Below, piece by piece: positions 17,414-26,051 of a stretch of 64,000 nt of DNA. The DNA is taken from the NCBI GenBank assembly GCA_039933635.1, contig JBDTNQ010000006.1, positions 25,375 through 89,374 on the forward strand. Direction: 5' to 3'. A program made the translations under genes and the position numbers. How positions within the stretch are numbered: the first letter of the stretch is position 1; each line of letters begins with the position of its first letter. A model generated the notes under the pieces. The model was not told the origin of the DNA. It did not search any database and saw nothing but the letters and a program-made list of their open reading frames with translations. The DNA is from JBDTNQ01 sp039933635. GTDB taxonomy: Bacteria > Acidobacteriota > Vicinamibacteria > Vicinamibacterales > SCN-69-37.

Positions 17414-18532
17414 ATGAGTGGAGTACGGGTGCTGGCGGGTACGCGGAAGGGCGCGTTCATCCTGACGGCGGATGGCAAGCGGGACGCGTGGACAATCAAC
17501 GGACCATTCTTCGGCGGCTGGGAGATGTACCACTTGAAGGGGTCGCCGGTCGATCCGAACCGGCTGTATGCGTCGCAGGGCACGGGGTGGTTCGGGCAGC
17601 TGATTCAGCGGTCGAATGATGGCGGGCAGACCTGGGAGCCGGTCGGGAACAAGTTCGTCTACGACGGGACGCCCGGCACGCATCTCTGGTACGACGGCAC
17701 GCCGCACCCCTGGGAATTCAAGCGGATCTGGCACCTCGAGCCGTCGCTCACCGATCCGGACACCGTGTATGCCGGCGCCGAAGACGCCGCGATGTTCCTC
17801 ACGAACGACGCCGGTCAGACGTGGAGCGAATTGCCGGGGTTGCGCGATCACGGCTCGCACAAATTCTGGCAACCGGGTGCCGGCGGCATGTGCCTGCACA
17901 CAATCGTCCTGGATCCGGTGAACGCCGGCCGGCTGTTCATCGCGATCTCCGCCGCGGGCGCGTTCCGGAGCGACGACGGTGGTCATACCTGGCGGCCAAT
18001 CAACAACGGGCTCAAATCGCCCTACAACCTGCCGGATCCGGATGCGGCTGTGGGTCACTGCGTGCACCACATCGCTCAGCATCGCGCCCGGCCGGACGTG
18101 CTCTTCATGCAGAAACACTGGGATGTGATGCGGAGTGACGACGCCGGGGACTCGTGGCACGACATCGGCGGCAACCTGCCCACGGACTTCGGGTTTCCCA
18201 TCGACATCCACGCGCACGAGCCCGACACCGTCTACGTCGTGCCGATCAAGAGCGACTCGGAGCACTATCCGCCCGACGGCAAGCTGCGTGTCTATCGCAG
18301 CCGCACCGGTGGACACGAGTGGGAGGCGCTGACGAACGGACTGCCGCAGCGGGACTGCTATGTGAACGTGCTTCGCGACGCGATGGCGGTGGACCAGCTG
18401 GACGACTGCGGTGTCTACTTCGGCACGACGGCCGGACAGATCTACGCGTCGCCCGACGGCGGCGATCACTGGACGGCGATCGCGCAGAATCTGCCCGCGG
18501 TGCTGTCGATTGAAGTGCAGACGCTGCCCTGA
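17414..18532 (+). CDS. BNR/Asp-box beta-propeller protein (sialidase-like)
   Basis: 372 residues from the ATG at 17414. Asp-box repeats S-x-D-x-G-x-x-W are visible several times: [40 protein letters not shown]. These mark a sialidase/Vps10-type beta-propeller. There is no signal peptide, so it appears cytoplasmic, unlike most family members. His- and Trp-rich stretches ([32 protein letters not shown]) may line a metal or ligand site. It is followed 6-12 nt later by a MoaD-like gene, suggesting co-translation. True sialidase activity is unlikely to be inferable; function open. Confidence 0.82.
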   Translation: MSGVRVLAGTRKGAFILTADGKRDAWTINGPFFGGWEMYHLKGSPVDPNRLYASQGTGWFGQLIQRSNDGGQTWEPVGNKFVYDGTPGTHLWYDGTPHPWEFKRIWHLEPSLTDPDTVYAGAEDAAMFLTNDAGQTWSELPGLRDHGSHKFWQPGAGGMCLHTIVLDPVNAGRLFIAISAAGAFRSDDGGHTWRPINNGLKSPYNLPDPDAAVGHCVHHIAQHRARPDVLFMQKHWDVMRSDDAGDSWHDIGGNLPTDFGFPIDIHAHEPDTVYVVPIKSDSEHYPPDGKLRVYRSRTGGHEWEALTNGLPQRDCYVNVLRDAMAVDQLDDCGVYFGTTAGQIYASPDGGDHWTAIAQNLPAVLSIEVQTLP

Positions 18533-18544
18533 TCGCGAGTGACC

Positions 18545-18850
18545 ATGCCCACGATCGTTCGAGTCGTCCTGCCGGCGCATTTGCGGACGCTCGCCAGTGT
18601 CGCCGCGGAAGTGGAGATTTCCGTCTCCACCCCGGTCACGCCGCGCGCGATCGTCGTCGCGCTCGAATCGCGCTACCCCGCGCTGGGAGGGACGATTTGC
18701 GACTACGCAACCGGTGAGCGCCGCCCCCTCGTGCGCTTCTTTGCGTGCGAAGAGGATGTGTCGCACGAGCCCCTCGACACACCCCTGCCGGCCGCGGTCG
18801 CGACCGGCAGGGAACCGTTCCTGATCGTGGGTGCGATGGCGGGTGGGTAG
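18545..18850 (+). CDS. MoaD/ThiS-like ubiquitin-fold protein
   Basis: 101 residues from the ATG at 18545 (a GTG at 18539 is an alternative). The beta-grasp pattern [13 protein letters not shown], then [18 protein letters not shown] and a C-terminal [10 protein letters not shown] matches MoaD/ThiS/Urm1-type sulfur carriers, which end in Gly-Gly and are activated as thiocarboxylates by E1-like enzymes. There is no MoaE, ThiG or E1 gene nearby; the only partner is the BNR propeller just upstream. Possible roles are sulfur donation or protein conjugation on that partner. Family likely, role open. Confidence 0.75.
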   Translation: MPTIVRVVLPAHLRTLASVAAEVEISVSTPVTPRAIVVALESRYPALGGTICDYATGERRPLVRFFACEEDVSHEPLDTPLPAAVATGREPFLIVGAMAGG

Positions 18851-18940
18851 GTCGAGTCAGGATGCAGACGCCGCGAGCCACCAGAGCGAAGGGCCCCTGG
18901 CCTTTGAGGTGACCCAACGAATATCGATATAGTTCCCGAC

Positions 18941-19891
18941 ATGTCCTACAGGTTGCGTTCCTGGACGTGCGCGTCGCTCGTTGCTGGTCTCTCAGTGATC
19001 GCCCTCTCGTCCGCGTCCTTGCCAGCGCAGACGCCGCCGGCCCGGCCCACAATCACCGGTGTCGCAGGTCTCGCCATCAAGACGAGAGATCTGGCAAGCG
19101 CGCGCACCTTCTACTCGACGGTCATCGGGCTGGACCAGGCGTTTCCTGTCAAGAATCCCACCGGCGGTACCGACTTCACGACGTTCAAGATCAACGACAA
19201 GCAGTACGTTTACGTGGCGCCGGACCTCAAGGACGACGCGGAGAGCCGGCTGCTGTACGTGAGCTTCGAAACGAGCGACGCGCGGGCGCTTCGGGCGTAT
19301 CTCGGCGGCAAGGGGGTGACGGTGCCGGCGGCGGTGAATCCCGATCCGCAGGGCAATCTGAGCCTGATGGTGAAGGACCCGGAAGGGAACACCGTCGAGT
19401 TCATCCAGTTCATGCCGAACGGCACCCATGCAAAGAACGCGGGCAAGTTCCTCTCATCGCGCCGATTGTCCACGGAAGCGCTCCACGTGGGCTATCGCAT
19501 TCGCGACGCCGCCGTCATGGACACGTTCTATCAGGACATCCTGGGCTTCCGTCTCATGTGGAAGGGTGGCAGCACGGAGACGGTATTCCGCTGGATTTCG
19601 ATGATCGTGCCCGACGGCAGTCAGTGGCTCGAGTACATGGTGGACACGGGCACGCCATCGCCGCGCACCCTCGGCATCTGGAACCACCTGGCGTTCGGCA
19701 CGCTCGATCAGGAGACCGTGGCCAGACAGGTGGCCGAGCGCGGATACGGCGCGGCCGCCACGCCGAAGATCGGCCGCGACGGTCGCTGGCTGATGGATCT
19801 GTACGACGCCGATCTGACGCGCGTCGAGTTCATGATCCGCAAGCCCGTCCAGACGCCCTGCTGCTCGCCCTTGCACGACGTCGTCGACTGA
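18941..19891 (+). CDS. Exported two-domain VOC (glyoxalase-fold) protein
   Basis: 316 residues with a signal peptide (about 1-30, ending P-A-Q). Two vicinal-oxygen-chelate modules follow: the first from TGVAGLAIKTRDLASARTFYSTVIGL to DPEGNTVEFIQFMP (about 38-150), the second from ALHVGYRIRDAAVMDTFYQDILGF to DLYDADLTRVEFM (about 175-305). Such modules bind a divalent metal in glyoxalase/dioxygenase-type enzymes. The export signal suggests action in the periplasm. It ends with a CCSP segment. A palindrome at 19897-19918 follows its stop. Reaction not identified. Confidence 0.82.
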   Translation: MSYRLRSWTCASLVAGLSVIALSSASLPAQTPPARPTITGVAGLAIKTRDLASARTFYSTVIGLDQAFPVKNPTGGTDFTTFKINDKQYVYVAPDLKDDAESRLLYVSFETSDARALRAYLGGKGVTVPAAVNPDPQGNLSLMVKDPEGNTVEFIQFMPNGTHAKNAGKFLSSRRLSTEALHVGYRIRDAAVMDTFYQDILGFRLMWKGGSTETVFRWISMIVPDGSQWLEYMVDTGTPSPRTLGIWNHLAFGTLDQETVARQVAERGYGAAATPKIGRDGRWLMDLYDADLTRVEFMIRKPVQTPCCSPLHDVVD

Positions 19892-19896
19892 CCGTA

Positions 19897-19918
19897 CCCC
19901 GGACCTGAAGGTCCGGGG
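19897..19918. repeat. CCCCGGACCTGAAGG-family palindrome (possible terminator)
   Basis: A perfect 10-bp inverted repeat around a GA centre (CCCCGGACCT / AGGTCCGGGG), 6 nt after the VOC gene stop. The 15-nt core CCCCGGACCTGAAGG recurs at 55129-55143 and 60143-60157, and an 11-nt part at 17366-17376, so it is a dispersed element as well as a plausible terminator. The remaining gap to 20030 has no gene. Confidence 0.65.
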
Positions 19919-20030
19919 CTCCACGCATAGTCCGCGGACTCCAGGAACGGTCCGGGCTCGCCAACCAGACTGTCCCATTGCCGTCCAACGGTTGCGCGCG
20001 GTGAGACCTCGCGCCATCGCGAGGTGATCC

Positions 20031-22457
20031 GTGGACGCAATCCTTCAGGACATTCGATACGCCCTACGTCTGCTGCGGCGCGATCCGCGGTTCTCCCTGC
20101 TGGCCATTCTTGCGCTGGCGCTCGGCACGGGTGCAACAACGGCTGTGTTCACGGTCGTGAATTCCGTCCTGTTGCGACCGCTGCCGTACCAAGATCCCGA
20201 TCGACTCGTGACCGCGCTCTACGGCACGGCGGGCAGCGGGCCCGTGTCGCCGGCCGACTTCCTCGACTATCGCCGTGAGGCCCGATCGTTCGATGGCATG
20301 GGTGTCGCACAGGTCTGGAACCCGACCCTCAGCGGCGGAGACCGGCCCGAGCGGCTGGACGGCTTGTCGGTGTCGGGCGATCTGTTCCCGATGCTCGGGG
20401 TGTCGCCCACCATTGGCCGCGGCTTTCTGGCCACCGAGGACCAGCCCGGACAGAACCAGGTCGTGCTCCTCAGTGACGGTCTGTGGCGGCGCCGATTTGG
20501 CGCGGACCCGGACGTCGTCGGCCAACGCATTGACCTCAACGGCGCGCCGTACACAATCGTGGGGGTGATGCCGGCCGGCTTTCGGTTCGCGCCGTTCTGG
20601 GCGACGAAGGCCGAATTGTGGGCGCCGATTGCCATTGCCAGCCGCGCGACCGATCGTGGGGGGCAGTCGTTACGGCTGTTCGCGCGACTCAAGGACGGCG
20701 TCACGGTCGCCCAGGCGCAGGCGGAAATGAGCGGGCTGTGCGATCGACTGGCACGCGAGTACCCGGTGACGAACGCCACGCTGCGCATCACCGTCCAGCC
20801 GTTGCTCGACAAGGTCGTGTCCGGCATCCGGCCGACGCTCCTCATCCTGATGGCCCTCGTCACGTGCGTGATGCTGATTGCGTGCGCCAACGTCGCGAAT
20901 GCCCTGCTTGCGCGTGCCACGGGCCGGCGGCAGGAAATTGCGCTGCGGGTCGCGATTGGCGCAGGCCGCGGGCACATCGTCCGGCAGTTGCTGACGGAAA
21001 GCCTGCTGCTCGCGACCGTTGGCGCAGTGGCCGGACTGGTGTTGGCGTCCTGGGGTGTTCACGTGATCCTCGCGGCGATGCCGCCCGACAGCCTCCCCCG
21101 ACAGCAGGATGTGGGGTTCGATCTGCGTGTGTTCGCGATGGCGTCCCTGGCCACGCTCGCGACCGGCGTGACGACGGGCCTCGCGCCGGCGGCGCAGTTG
21201 CTGCGTCGGGATGCCGCGAATCCCCTTCGGCAAAGCGCGCGCGGTGCCACCGAGGGCGGCCGGATGCGTGTCCGGAACGTCCTGATCGCCGGCGAGGTCA
21301 CGTTGGCGCTGGTGCTGCTCGTTGGTGCCGGTCTGCTTGGACGCACGATGATGCGCCTGAATGCCGTCGATCCCGGCTTTCGGGTCGATCACCTTGCCGT
21401 CGCGGGCGTCTCGCTGGCCGGAACGCCCCACGCCGAACCAGCGGCGCGCCAGGCCATGTTCGATCGCGTCCGGGAGGCGCTCGAACGCGTCCCGTCGGTG
21501 ACGGCGGTGAGCGCGATCAATCACCTGCCGCTCGCCGGGGATACGTGGATGCTCGGCTACTCGGTTGATGGCCGGGCCGCCTCTCTGCCCGGGCAGGGAC
21601 CAAGGGCCATCTACCGTGTCGTTCAGCCGGGTTACTTCGCGGCCATGGGCCTGCGGATCATTCGTGGGCGAGACATCACGAACGCCGACAGCGCCACGTC
21701 GATGCCGGTCGTGGTCATCAATCAGGCGATGGCGCAGCGGCAGTGGGCCGGCGAGGATCCGGTCGGCCGTACCGTCCACCTTCCGGGCCCGGGAAACACG
21801 CAGGGGCCGATTACGATCGTCGGCGTTTCCACCAACGCGCGGCAAAGCGACTGGACGAGCGCGCCGGAGGATGAGGTCTACATGGCCTTCGCACAGCGCG
21901 CCGCCGAGTTCGGCCTGACGGCGATGACGTTCGTGCTCCACACGACCAGCGAGGGCGCCGACGTTGCGTCCGCGATTCCGGGCGTCCTGGCGCGACTGGA
22001 TCGAGGAATCGCGGTGTCGGCCAACACCACGATGGCGGCGGTCGTGTCCGACGAGCTCTGGCGGGAGCGTCTGACGAGCGAGCTCACCGGTGTGTTTGCG
22101 ATCATCGCGCTGGGGCTCGCGGCCATTGGCGTCTACGCGGTCGTGGCGTGCGCGGTGACCCGGCGGACACGTGAGTTCGGCGTGCGGATGGCGCTTGGGG
22201 CGACCGACGTGCACGTGCAGCGGCTGGCGCTTGCTGACGCGCTCCGGCCAGTGGCCTGGGGCGCGGCGGCCGGGCTGGTAGCGACTCTGGCGTGTGCCCG
22301 ATTCATGCGCGCCCTCGTCTTCGACGTCAGCGTGCTGGATCCGCTTGCCATCGGTGTCGCCGCTTTACTGCTTCTGGCGGTCGCCACGGCCGCTGCGTGG
22401 CTTCCAGCGCGTCGCGCAAGCCATCTGGACCCGATCGCGGCGCTGCGACAGGACTAG
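20031..22457 (+). CDS. ADOP-family ABC transporter permease (duplicated FtsX/MacB type)
   Basis: 808 residues from a GTG with GAGGTGAT just upstream. The start MDAILQDIRYALRLLRRDPRFSLLAILALALGTGATTAVFTVVNSVLLRPLPY is the hallmark of acidobacterial duplicated orphan permeases. Order: N-terminal helix, MacB-like periplasmic domain, FtsX membrane domain (about 270-410), second helix and MacB domain (about 430-640), second FtsX domain (about 690-808, ending WLPARRASHLDPIAALRQD). It sits in the inner membrane. No ATP-binding subunit adjoins, as usual for this group. Substrate unknown; related systems export peptides, macrolides or lipoproteins. Confidence 0.93.
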   Translation: MDAILQDIRYALRLLRRDPRFSLLAILALALGTGATTAVFTVVNSVLLRPLPYQDPDRLVTALYGTAGSGPVSPADFLDYRREARSFDGMGVAQVWNPTLSGGDRPERLDGLSVSGDLFPMLGVSPTIGRGFLATEDQPGQNQVVLLSDGLWRRRFGADPDVVGQRIDLNGAPYTIVGVMPAGFRFAPFWATKAELWAPIAIASRATDRGGQSLRLFARLKDGVTVAQAQAEMSGLCDRLAREYPVTNATLRITVQPLLDKVVSGIRPTLLILMALVTCVMLIACANVANALLARATGRRQEIALRVAIGAGRGHIVRQLLTESLLLATVGAVAGLVLASWGVHVILAAMPPDSLPRQQDVGFDLRVFAMASLATLATGVTTGLAPAAQLLRRDAANPLRQSARGATEGGRMRVRNVLIAGEVTLALVLLVGAGLLGRTMMRLNAVDPGFRVDHLAVAGVSLAGTPHAEPAARQAMFDRVREALERVPSVTAVSAINHLPLAGDTWMLGYSVDGRAASLPGQGPRAIYRVVQPGYFAAMGLRIIRGRDITNADSATSMPVVVINQAMAQRQWAGEDPVGRTVHLPGPGNTQGPITIVGVSTNARQSDWTSAPEDEVYMAFAQRAAEFGLTAMTFVLHTTSEGADVASAIPGVLARLDRGIAVSANTTMAAVVSDELWRERLTSELTGVFAIIALGLAAIGVYAVVACAVTRRTREFGVRMALGATDVHVQRLALADALRPVAWGAAAGLVATLACARFMRALVFDVSVLDPLAIGVAALLLLAVATAAAWLPARRASHLDPIAALRQD

Positions 22458-22560
22458 AAAGGATTGCGGCCGTCGCTGGTCCGTCAGGTCTGAAGAGTTT
22501 CGCCGGCCACCCGCGCTGTTCCGTACGCTATCCGCTGCCCGTCCCCCAAAGGATGGCGAC

Positions 22561-23069
22561 ATGCTGCTGTTGACCCAGCTTGCGCTCGTGGCCGCGGCCC
22601 AGCGCGATCCCGATCCCGCGTGCAGCGCGTCGATTTGGTGGGCGGTCGCGCCGCAGATTCAGAGTCTGAGCCACTCGGTTCAACCCCGCGCGCTGACAGC
22701 GTTCGGCACACCGAGTCGCAACTGCTGGGCTGTGGTCCTGGCGAAATCCAGCTCACTGCGGCGCTTTTTGATGCAAACGACGACCTCGTCCGCTCGGGAA
22801 CGACCGCGGTTGCCGCGCAGGAAGCGGTGACGCAGGTGACGACGCTGGACCTGCGTATCGCGAGCCTGGTCGACTTCGTCCGCTGGCGCAACGGGCCGCG
22901 AGGTCCCGCGGAACGCGTCCGTCCGTTCGTGTGCCGGAACGCGGAAAACACGGCGGATGCGCAGTCGCCGAATCTCGAACGTGCGGCGTCCGTACGGTTC
23001 CATCTGACCCTCATCGGCCGGTACGGCGCGATGGCCGCTGACGAGCTGCGCCTCCTCTTACAGCCATGA
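22561..23069 (+). pseudogene. Short hypothetical gene apparently split by a frameshift
   Basis: An ATG at 22561 with AAAGGA at good spacing starts a signal-like N-terminus (MLLLTQLALVAAAQ), but that frame soon becomes Trp/Ser-rich and ends at 22830. A second frame, open from 22620 to 23069, encodes the plausible protein part (LTAALFDANDDLVRSGTTAVAAQEAV, then RFHLTLIGRYGAMAADELRLLLQP). The two look like one gene of about 170 residues joined by a -1 (or +2) shift. The second frame has only a GTG start without ribosome site. Family not recognised. A sequencing error is possible. Confidence 0.4.
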
Positions 23070-23199
23070 GAGGCGTTTTTCCCGGCCCAGAAGGCCATTT
23101 CTCGGTACTAAGTGCGGTGCAGTCCGGGATACACTAGCGCCCGCTGGTCCGGCCGGCACGATGCCGTCTGAGAATCAGCCTGATAGCAGGGACCCTCAT

Positions 23200-23547
23200 A
23201 TGGCAAAGACCGCGAAGAAGAAGCCGTTCAAAGCAACAGCCGCGACCAAGCGTCGCTCCCGTGGTGATCTCGTCAAGACGATCGCACTGGGCACCGAATT
23301 GAAGCCGGGTAAGGTCAAGGAAGTGTTCGACGCGCTCACGCAGATCATGGTGGCGGACCTGAGCAAGAAGGGCAGCGGCGAGTTCAACTTCAACGGCCTC
23401 GTGAAGCTGAAGACCGTGAACAAGCCCGCCACCAAGTCGCGCAAGGGCCGCAACCCGTTCACCGGTGAAGAGATCATGATCAAGGCCAAACCGGCGAGCC
23501 GCAAGGTTCGCGCGCGCGCGCTGCGCGGCCTGAACGGATTGATCTAG
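23200..23547 (+). CDS. HU/IHF-family DNA-binding protein
   Basis: 115 residues from the ATG at 23200 (AGGGA about 8 nt upstream), preferred to an upstream ATG at 23161 that adds an acidic non-homologous stretch. A Lys/Ala-rich N-terminal extension of about 25 residues precedes a recognisable HU fold: RGDLVKTIALGTELKPGKVKEVFDALTQIMVADLSKKGSGEFNFNGLVKLKTV, then the DNA-binding arm KSRKGRNPFTGEEIMIKAKPASRKVRARAL, with the conserved RNP in the arm. Role: nucleoid DNA bending. The gap 23070-23199 before it holds no gene and is the probable promoter region. Confidence 0.9.
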   Translation: MAKTAKKKPFKATAATKRRSRGDLVKTIALGTELKPGKVKEVFDALTQIMVADLSKKGSGEFNFNGLVKLKTVNKPATKSRKGRNPFTGEEIMIKAKPASRKVRARALRGLNGLI

Positions 23548-23634
23548 CCTTACGCGGTGTTTCGTTCGGCGTCCGGTCCCTCCTCCCGGGGACGGACGCC
23601 GGCTGCCGCCAGGCGCTTTTTCTCGAGTATTTGC

Positions 23635-24030
23635 ATGGCTGACCTCAAAGACGGCGCAATCAAAGTCGAAAACGCCACCCCGAAGCTTGCCGACGGCGTC
23701 CTCGGCATCGACGACGTCACGCCCGAACTCGTTCCCGGCTGCCGCGTCTTCGTCCACTACAACGGCCCAACGGATCAACTGAGCGGCATGTGCACCGGCA
23801 TGGTCGTGCTGGACCCTGGCGCGAGCCCGCATCCGCCACACCGCCATCCTGAAGAAGAGTTCCTGATCATCTCGGAAGGCACCGGGGAGATCGAGTGCGA
23901 CGGGAAGATCACGCCCGCCGGTCCCGGCGCCATCATGTATTGCGCCGGCAACGTGCTCCACGGGATCACGAACACCGGCAAGGTGCCGATGACCTTCTAC
24001 TGGTCGAAGTGGACGGCGAAGGGCTACTAG
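23635..24030 (+). CDS. Cupin-domain protein
   Basis: 131 residues from the ATG at 23635. One cupin barrel is clear: the first motif PHPPHRHPEEEFLIISEGTGEIECDG gives the His/His/Glu metal ligands, and the second motif GPGAIMYCAGNVLHGITNTG gives the last His. Small single-domain cupins act as dioxygenases, isomerases or binding proteins; nothing here selects among these. It follows the HU gene and converges on the VOC gene on the other strand with only 1 nt between stops. Cytoplasmic, no signal peptide. Confidence 0.85.
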   Translation: MADLKDGAIKVENATPKLADGVLGIDDVTPELVPGCRVFVHYNGPTDQLSGMCTGMVVLDPGASPHPPHRHPEEEFLIISEGTGEIECDGKITPAGPGAIMYCAGNVLHGITNTGKVPMTFYWSKWTAKGY

Positions 24031-24031
24031 C

Positions 24032-24418
24032 TTAGTCCCTGGTCTGCCGCCTGTCGTCGATCACCTCGAACAGGTAACCGTTGATTGGTTCGCGAAAGAA
24101 GAACCGTTCGAACGGGGTCGTCCGGAGTTCGGGGACCATCACCGCACCACGATCCAGCAGGCGTTGCTTCAACGCCGGGAACTCCGCGAGCGGGTAAAAG
24201 ACGGCCACGTGGCGGCCAAACTCGTTCTCGAACCGCGACGTCGCGAAATCCTGCACGAAGATCACGTGGATCTGGTGGCCTCGACCGATCTCCAGCCAGA
24301 GCACCTCGACCGGTGAATTCGCCGGGACGTCGCCGTACGCCCAACCGAACGATTCGGTGAAGAAGGCGGCGGTTCGTACGACCTCGCTCGTCGCGAGGGT
24401 GAGATGCGCAAAGCTCAT
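24032..24418 (-). CDS. VOC-family (glyoxalase/bleomycin-resistance-like) protein
   Basis: 128 residues from the ATG at 24418. The single VOC module is clear: MSFAHLTLATSEVVRTAAFFTESFGWAYG at the start, WLEIGRGHQIHVIFVQ in the middle, and the C-terminal FERFFFREPINGYLFEVID. H5 and the late Glu in YLFEV are the expected metal ligands. Role cannot be assigned beyond a small-molecule enzyme or binding protein. It is convergent with the cupin gene and divergent from the membrane protein gene at 24504, sharing an 85-bp promoter gap with it. Confidence 0.85.
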   Translation of the reverse strand: MSFAHLTLATSEVVRTAAFFTESFGWAYGDVPANSPVEVLWLEIGRGHQIHVIFVQDFATSRFENEFGRHVAVFYPLAEFPALKQRLLDRGAVMVPELRTTPFERFFFREPINGYLFEVIDDRRQTRD

Positions 24419-24503
24419 CGATTCGTGCGACTCCTTGTCGGACGCGCGACCCCGCCTGGTGCGCGCGGCTTGGCCTGTAGGATAGCCCACGGAGTTCCGT
24501 CCG

Positions 24504-25994
24504 GTGCCCTATCTGGCTCTCTATCTGCTGGCGCTCTCTTCGGTCGTCGTCATGGCGCCCGGAGCGACCGTGTATTGGGACGCCTTCGGCTACGTGCTGC
24601 AGGCGATCAACGGCGATGTTGGCGGGCTGGGGCTCGGGCGACCAGTGTTCGCGATGGCGACGCACGCCCTTGCGCGGGCATGGCTCGCCTTGGGCGGCTC
24701 GCCATGGAACGTGGAGATCCTGCTGCGCGTGGCCTGTGCCATCGCCGCATCCGCCGCCGCGCCGTTGACGATGCGCCTGGCCCTGGACTGTGGCGCCAGT
24801 CGTCGAGCGGCGTGGATGGCGGGACTGGCCGTGGCCGTGTCACCGGCGGCGGCGCACGCGAGCGGCCAAGTACTCACGGACGGCCCAGGCGCCGCACTGC
24901 TGGTGCTGGCCTGTGTGTGCGGTGTGCGGGCGACCGTGACGACGCGGCGGTCGACGGCGCTTGGTCTGGGCGCCGGCGTAGTCCTGGGACTTGCCGTGGG
25001 CGTCCGCGAGCAGACGCTCCTCAACGCAGTCACCCTGGCCTGGTTCGTCTGGCTCGCGCCCCGGCCGGAGCGTTGGCGTCTGGGACTGGCGATGGCGGCA
25101 GGCTTCGTGGCGGCCTTGACGCTGCCCCTCGTGTTCGTGCTACTGACGCAGCCGGCATATGTCGCCACAGTGCGGGCCTGGATCGTGAACATGACCCGCG
25201 ATCGGATGGTGAAGACGTACGGGTGGCGGGATCTGGCCGTGTACTTGGCCTGGCTGCTCTCCCTCGGGCCCGTCGTCGTCATTGCGGGTGGCCTGGGGAT
25301 CGCCGCGACGATTCGGTCGCGGAGATGGCGCTGGCCCTTGCTCACGGCGATGGCGGCGCCGGCGCTCCTACAAGTGGCCTGGCTGGCCACGTTCCGCGGC
25401 GTCGGTTACAGCCCTCGGTTGCTCATCGGGGCACTGCCCGTTGCGTTTGCCATCCCAGCGGCGGTCGCGGTCACCGAATGGGCGGGCAACTCCGTTGGCC
25501 GTTGGAGGATGGCGCTTGCCGGCTGGATTCTGCCGCTGCTGTTGGCCGCGCCAGTTGCCCACTTCCAATCGGCCGAGTTGACTGCCACGCTGCGCGACTG
25601 GCCGTCGCGCCTGCGCGCGCTTCCCGCCGACGCCGTGGTCGTGACCGGTCAGCCGTGCCCGGCCATTCCCCTGGTGCGCGCGATTGTGACACTCGATTCA
25701 GGTGCGGCACTGTTGGACGGTCCTGCCCTCAGCCCCTCGAATCTTCGCACCCTGGAAACCCCGCGGTCGGCGTGGGAACCGGTGTGCCCGGGATGGGCCT
25801 GGCCGTCGAACCTGGAGGAGCGGCTCAATCGCGCGCTGGGCGAACGGCATGTTGTTGCGGCCGATCTCCGGGGTTCGTCGTGGACTGGCGCCGAACAGCG
25901 TGCCGCGCGCGACGAACTCGAGCGCTATGTTCGCGCGCATCCGATAGCAGAAATCTCGGGGCAGCTGATCGTGTGGCGAGACGAACCGCGGTAG
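24504..25994 (+). CDS. GT39/ArnT-like multi-pass membrane glycosyltransferase
   Basis: 496 residues from a GTG start. About ten hydrophobic segments are visible (e.g. YLALYLLALSSVVVMAP, APLTMRLALDCGASRR, ALLVLACVCGV, LGLAVG, GFVAALTLPLVFVLL, LLSLGPVVVIAGGLGI, WILPLLLAAPVAHF). After the first comes WDAFGYVLQAINGD with an Asp that matches the catalytic Asp after TM1 of GT-C enzymes, and VREQT resembles the RE/RQ loop of PMT-type proteins. These transfer sugars from polyprenyl-phosphate donors. The C-terminal 130 residues form a soluble domain. Acceptor unknown; no glycan cluster nearby. Confidence 0.75.
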   Translation: MPYLALYLLALSSVVVMAPGATVYWDAFGYVLQAINGDVGGLGLGRPVFAMATHALARAWLALGGSPWNVEILLRVACAIAASAAAPLTMRLALDCGASRRAAWMAGLAVAVSPAAAHASGQVLTDGPGAALLVLACVCGVRATVTTRRSTALGLGAGVVLGLAVGVREQTLLNAVTLAWFVWLAPRPERWRLGLAMAAGFVAALTLPLVFVLLTQPAYVATVRAWIVNMTRDRMVKTYGWRDLAVYLAWLLSLGPVVVIAGGLGIAATIRSRRWRWPLLTAMAAPALLQVAWLATFRGVGYSPRLLIGALPVAFAIPAAVAVTEWAGNSVGRWRMALAGWILPLLLAAPVAHFQSAELTATLRDWPSRLRALPADAVVVTGQPCPAIPLVRAIVTLDSGAALLDGPALSPSNLRTLETPRSAWEPVCPGWAWPSNLEERLNRALGERHVVAADLRGSSWTGAEQRAARDELERYVRAHPIAEISGQLIVWRDEPR

Positions 25995-26051
25995 TCCCGT
26001 TGCCCGCCCGGGCGCAACGCCCGTGCGCTGTGCCTTCGACGTGCCCCCGCG

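Noticed and set aside
17300..18766. 488-codon minus-strand open frame
   Set aside because: Antisense to the Asp-box propeller and MoaD-like genes, which have clear motifs; the frame itself is Arg/His-rich with no domain.
20670..22214. 514-codon minus-strand open frame
   Set aside because: Lies wholly over the ADOP permease; no signature and high Arg/His/Gln content.
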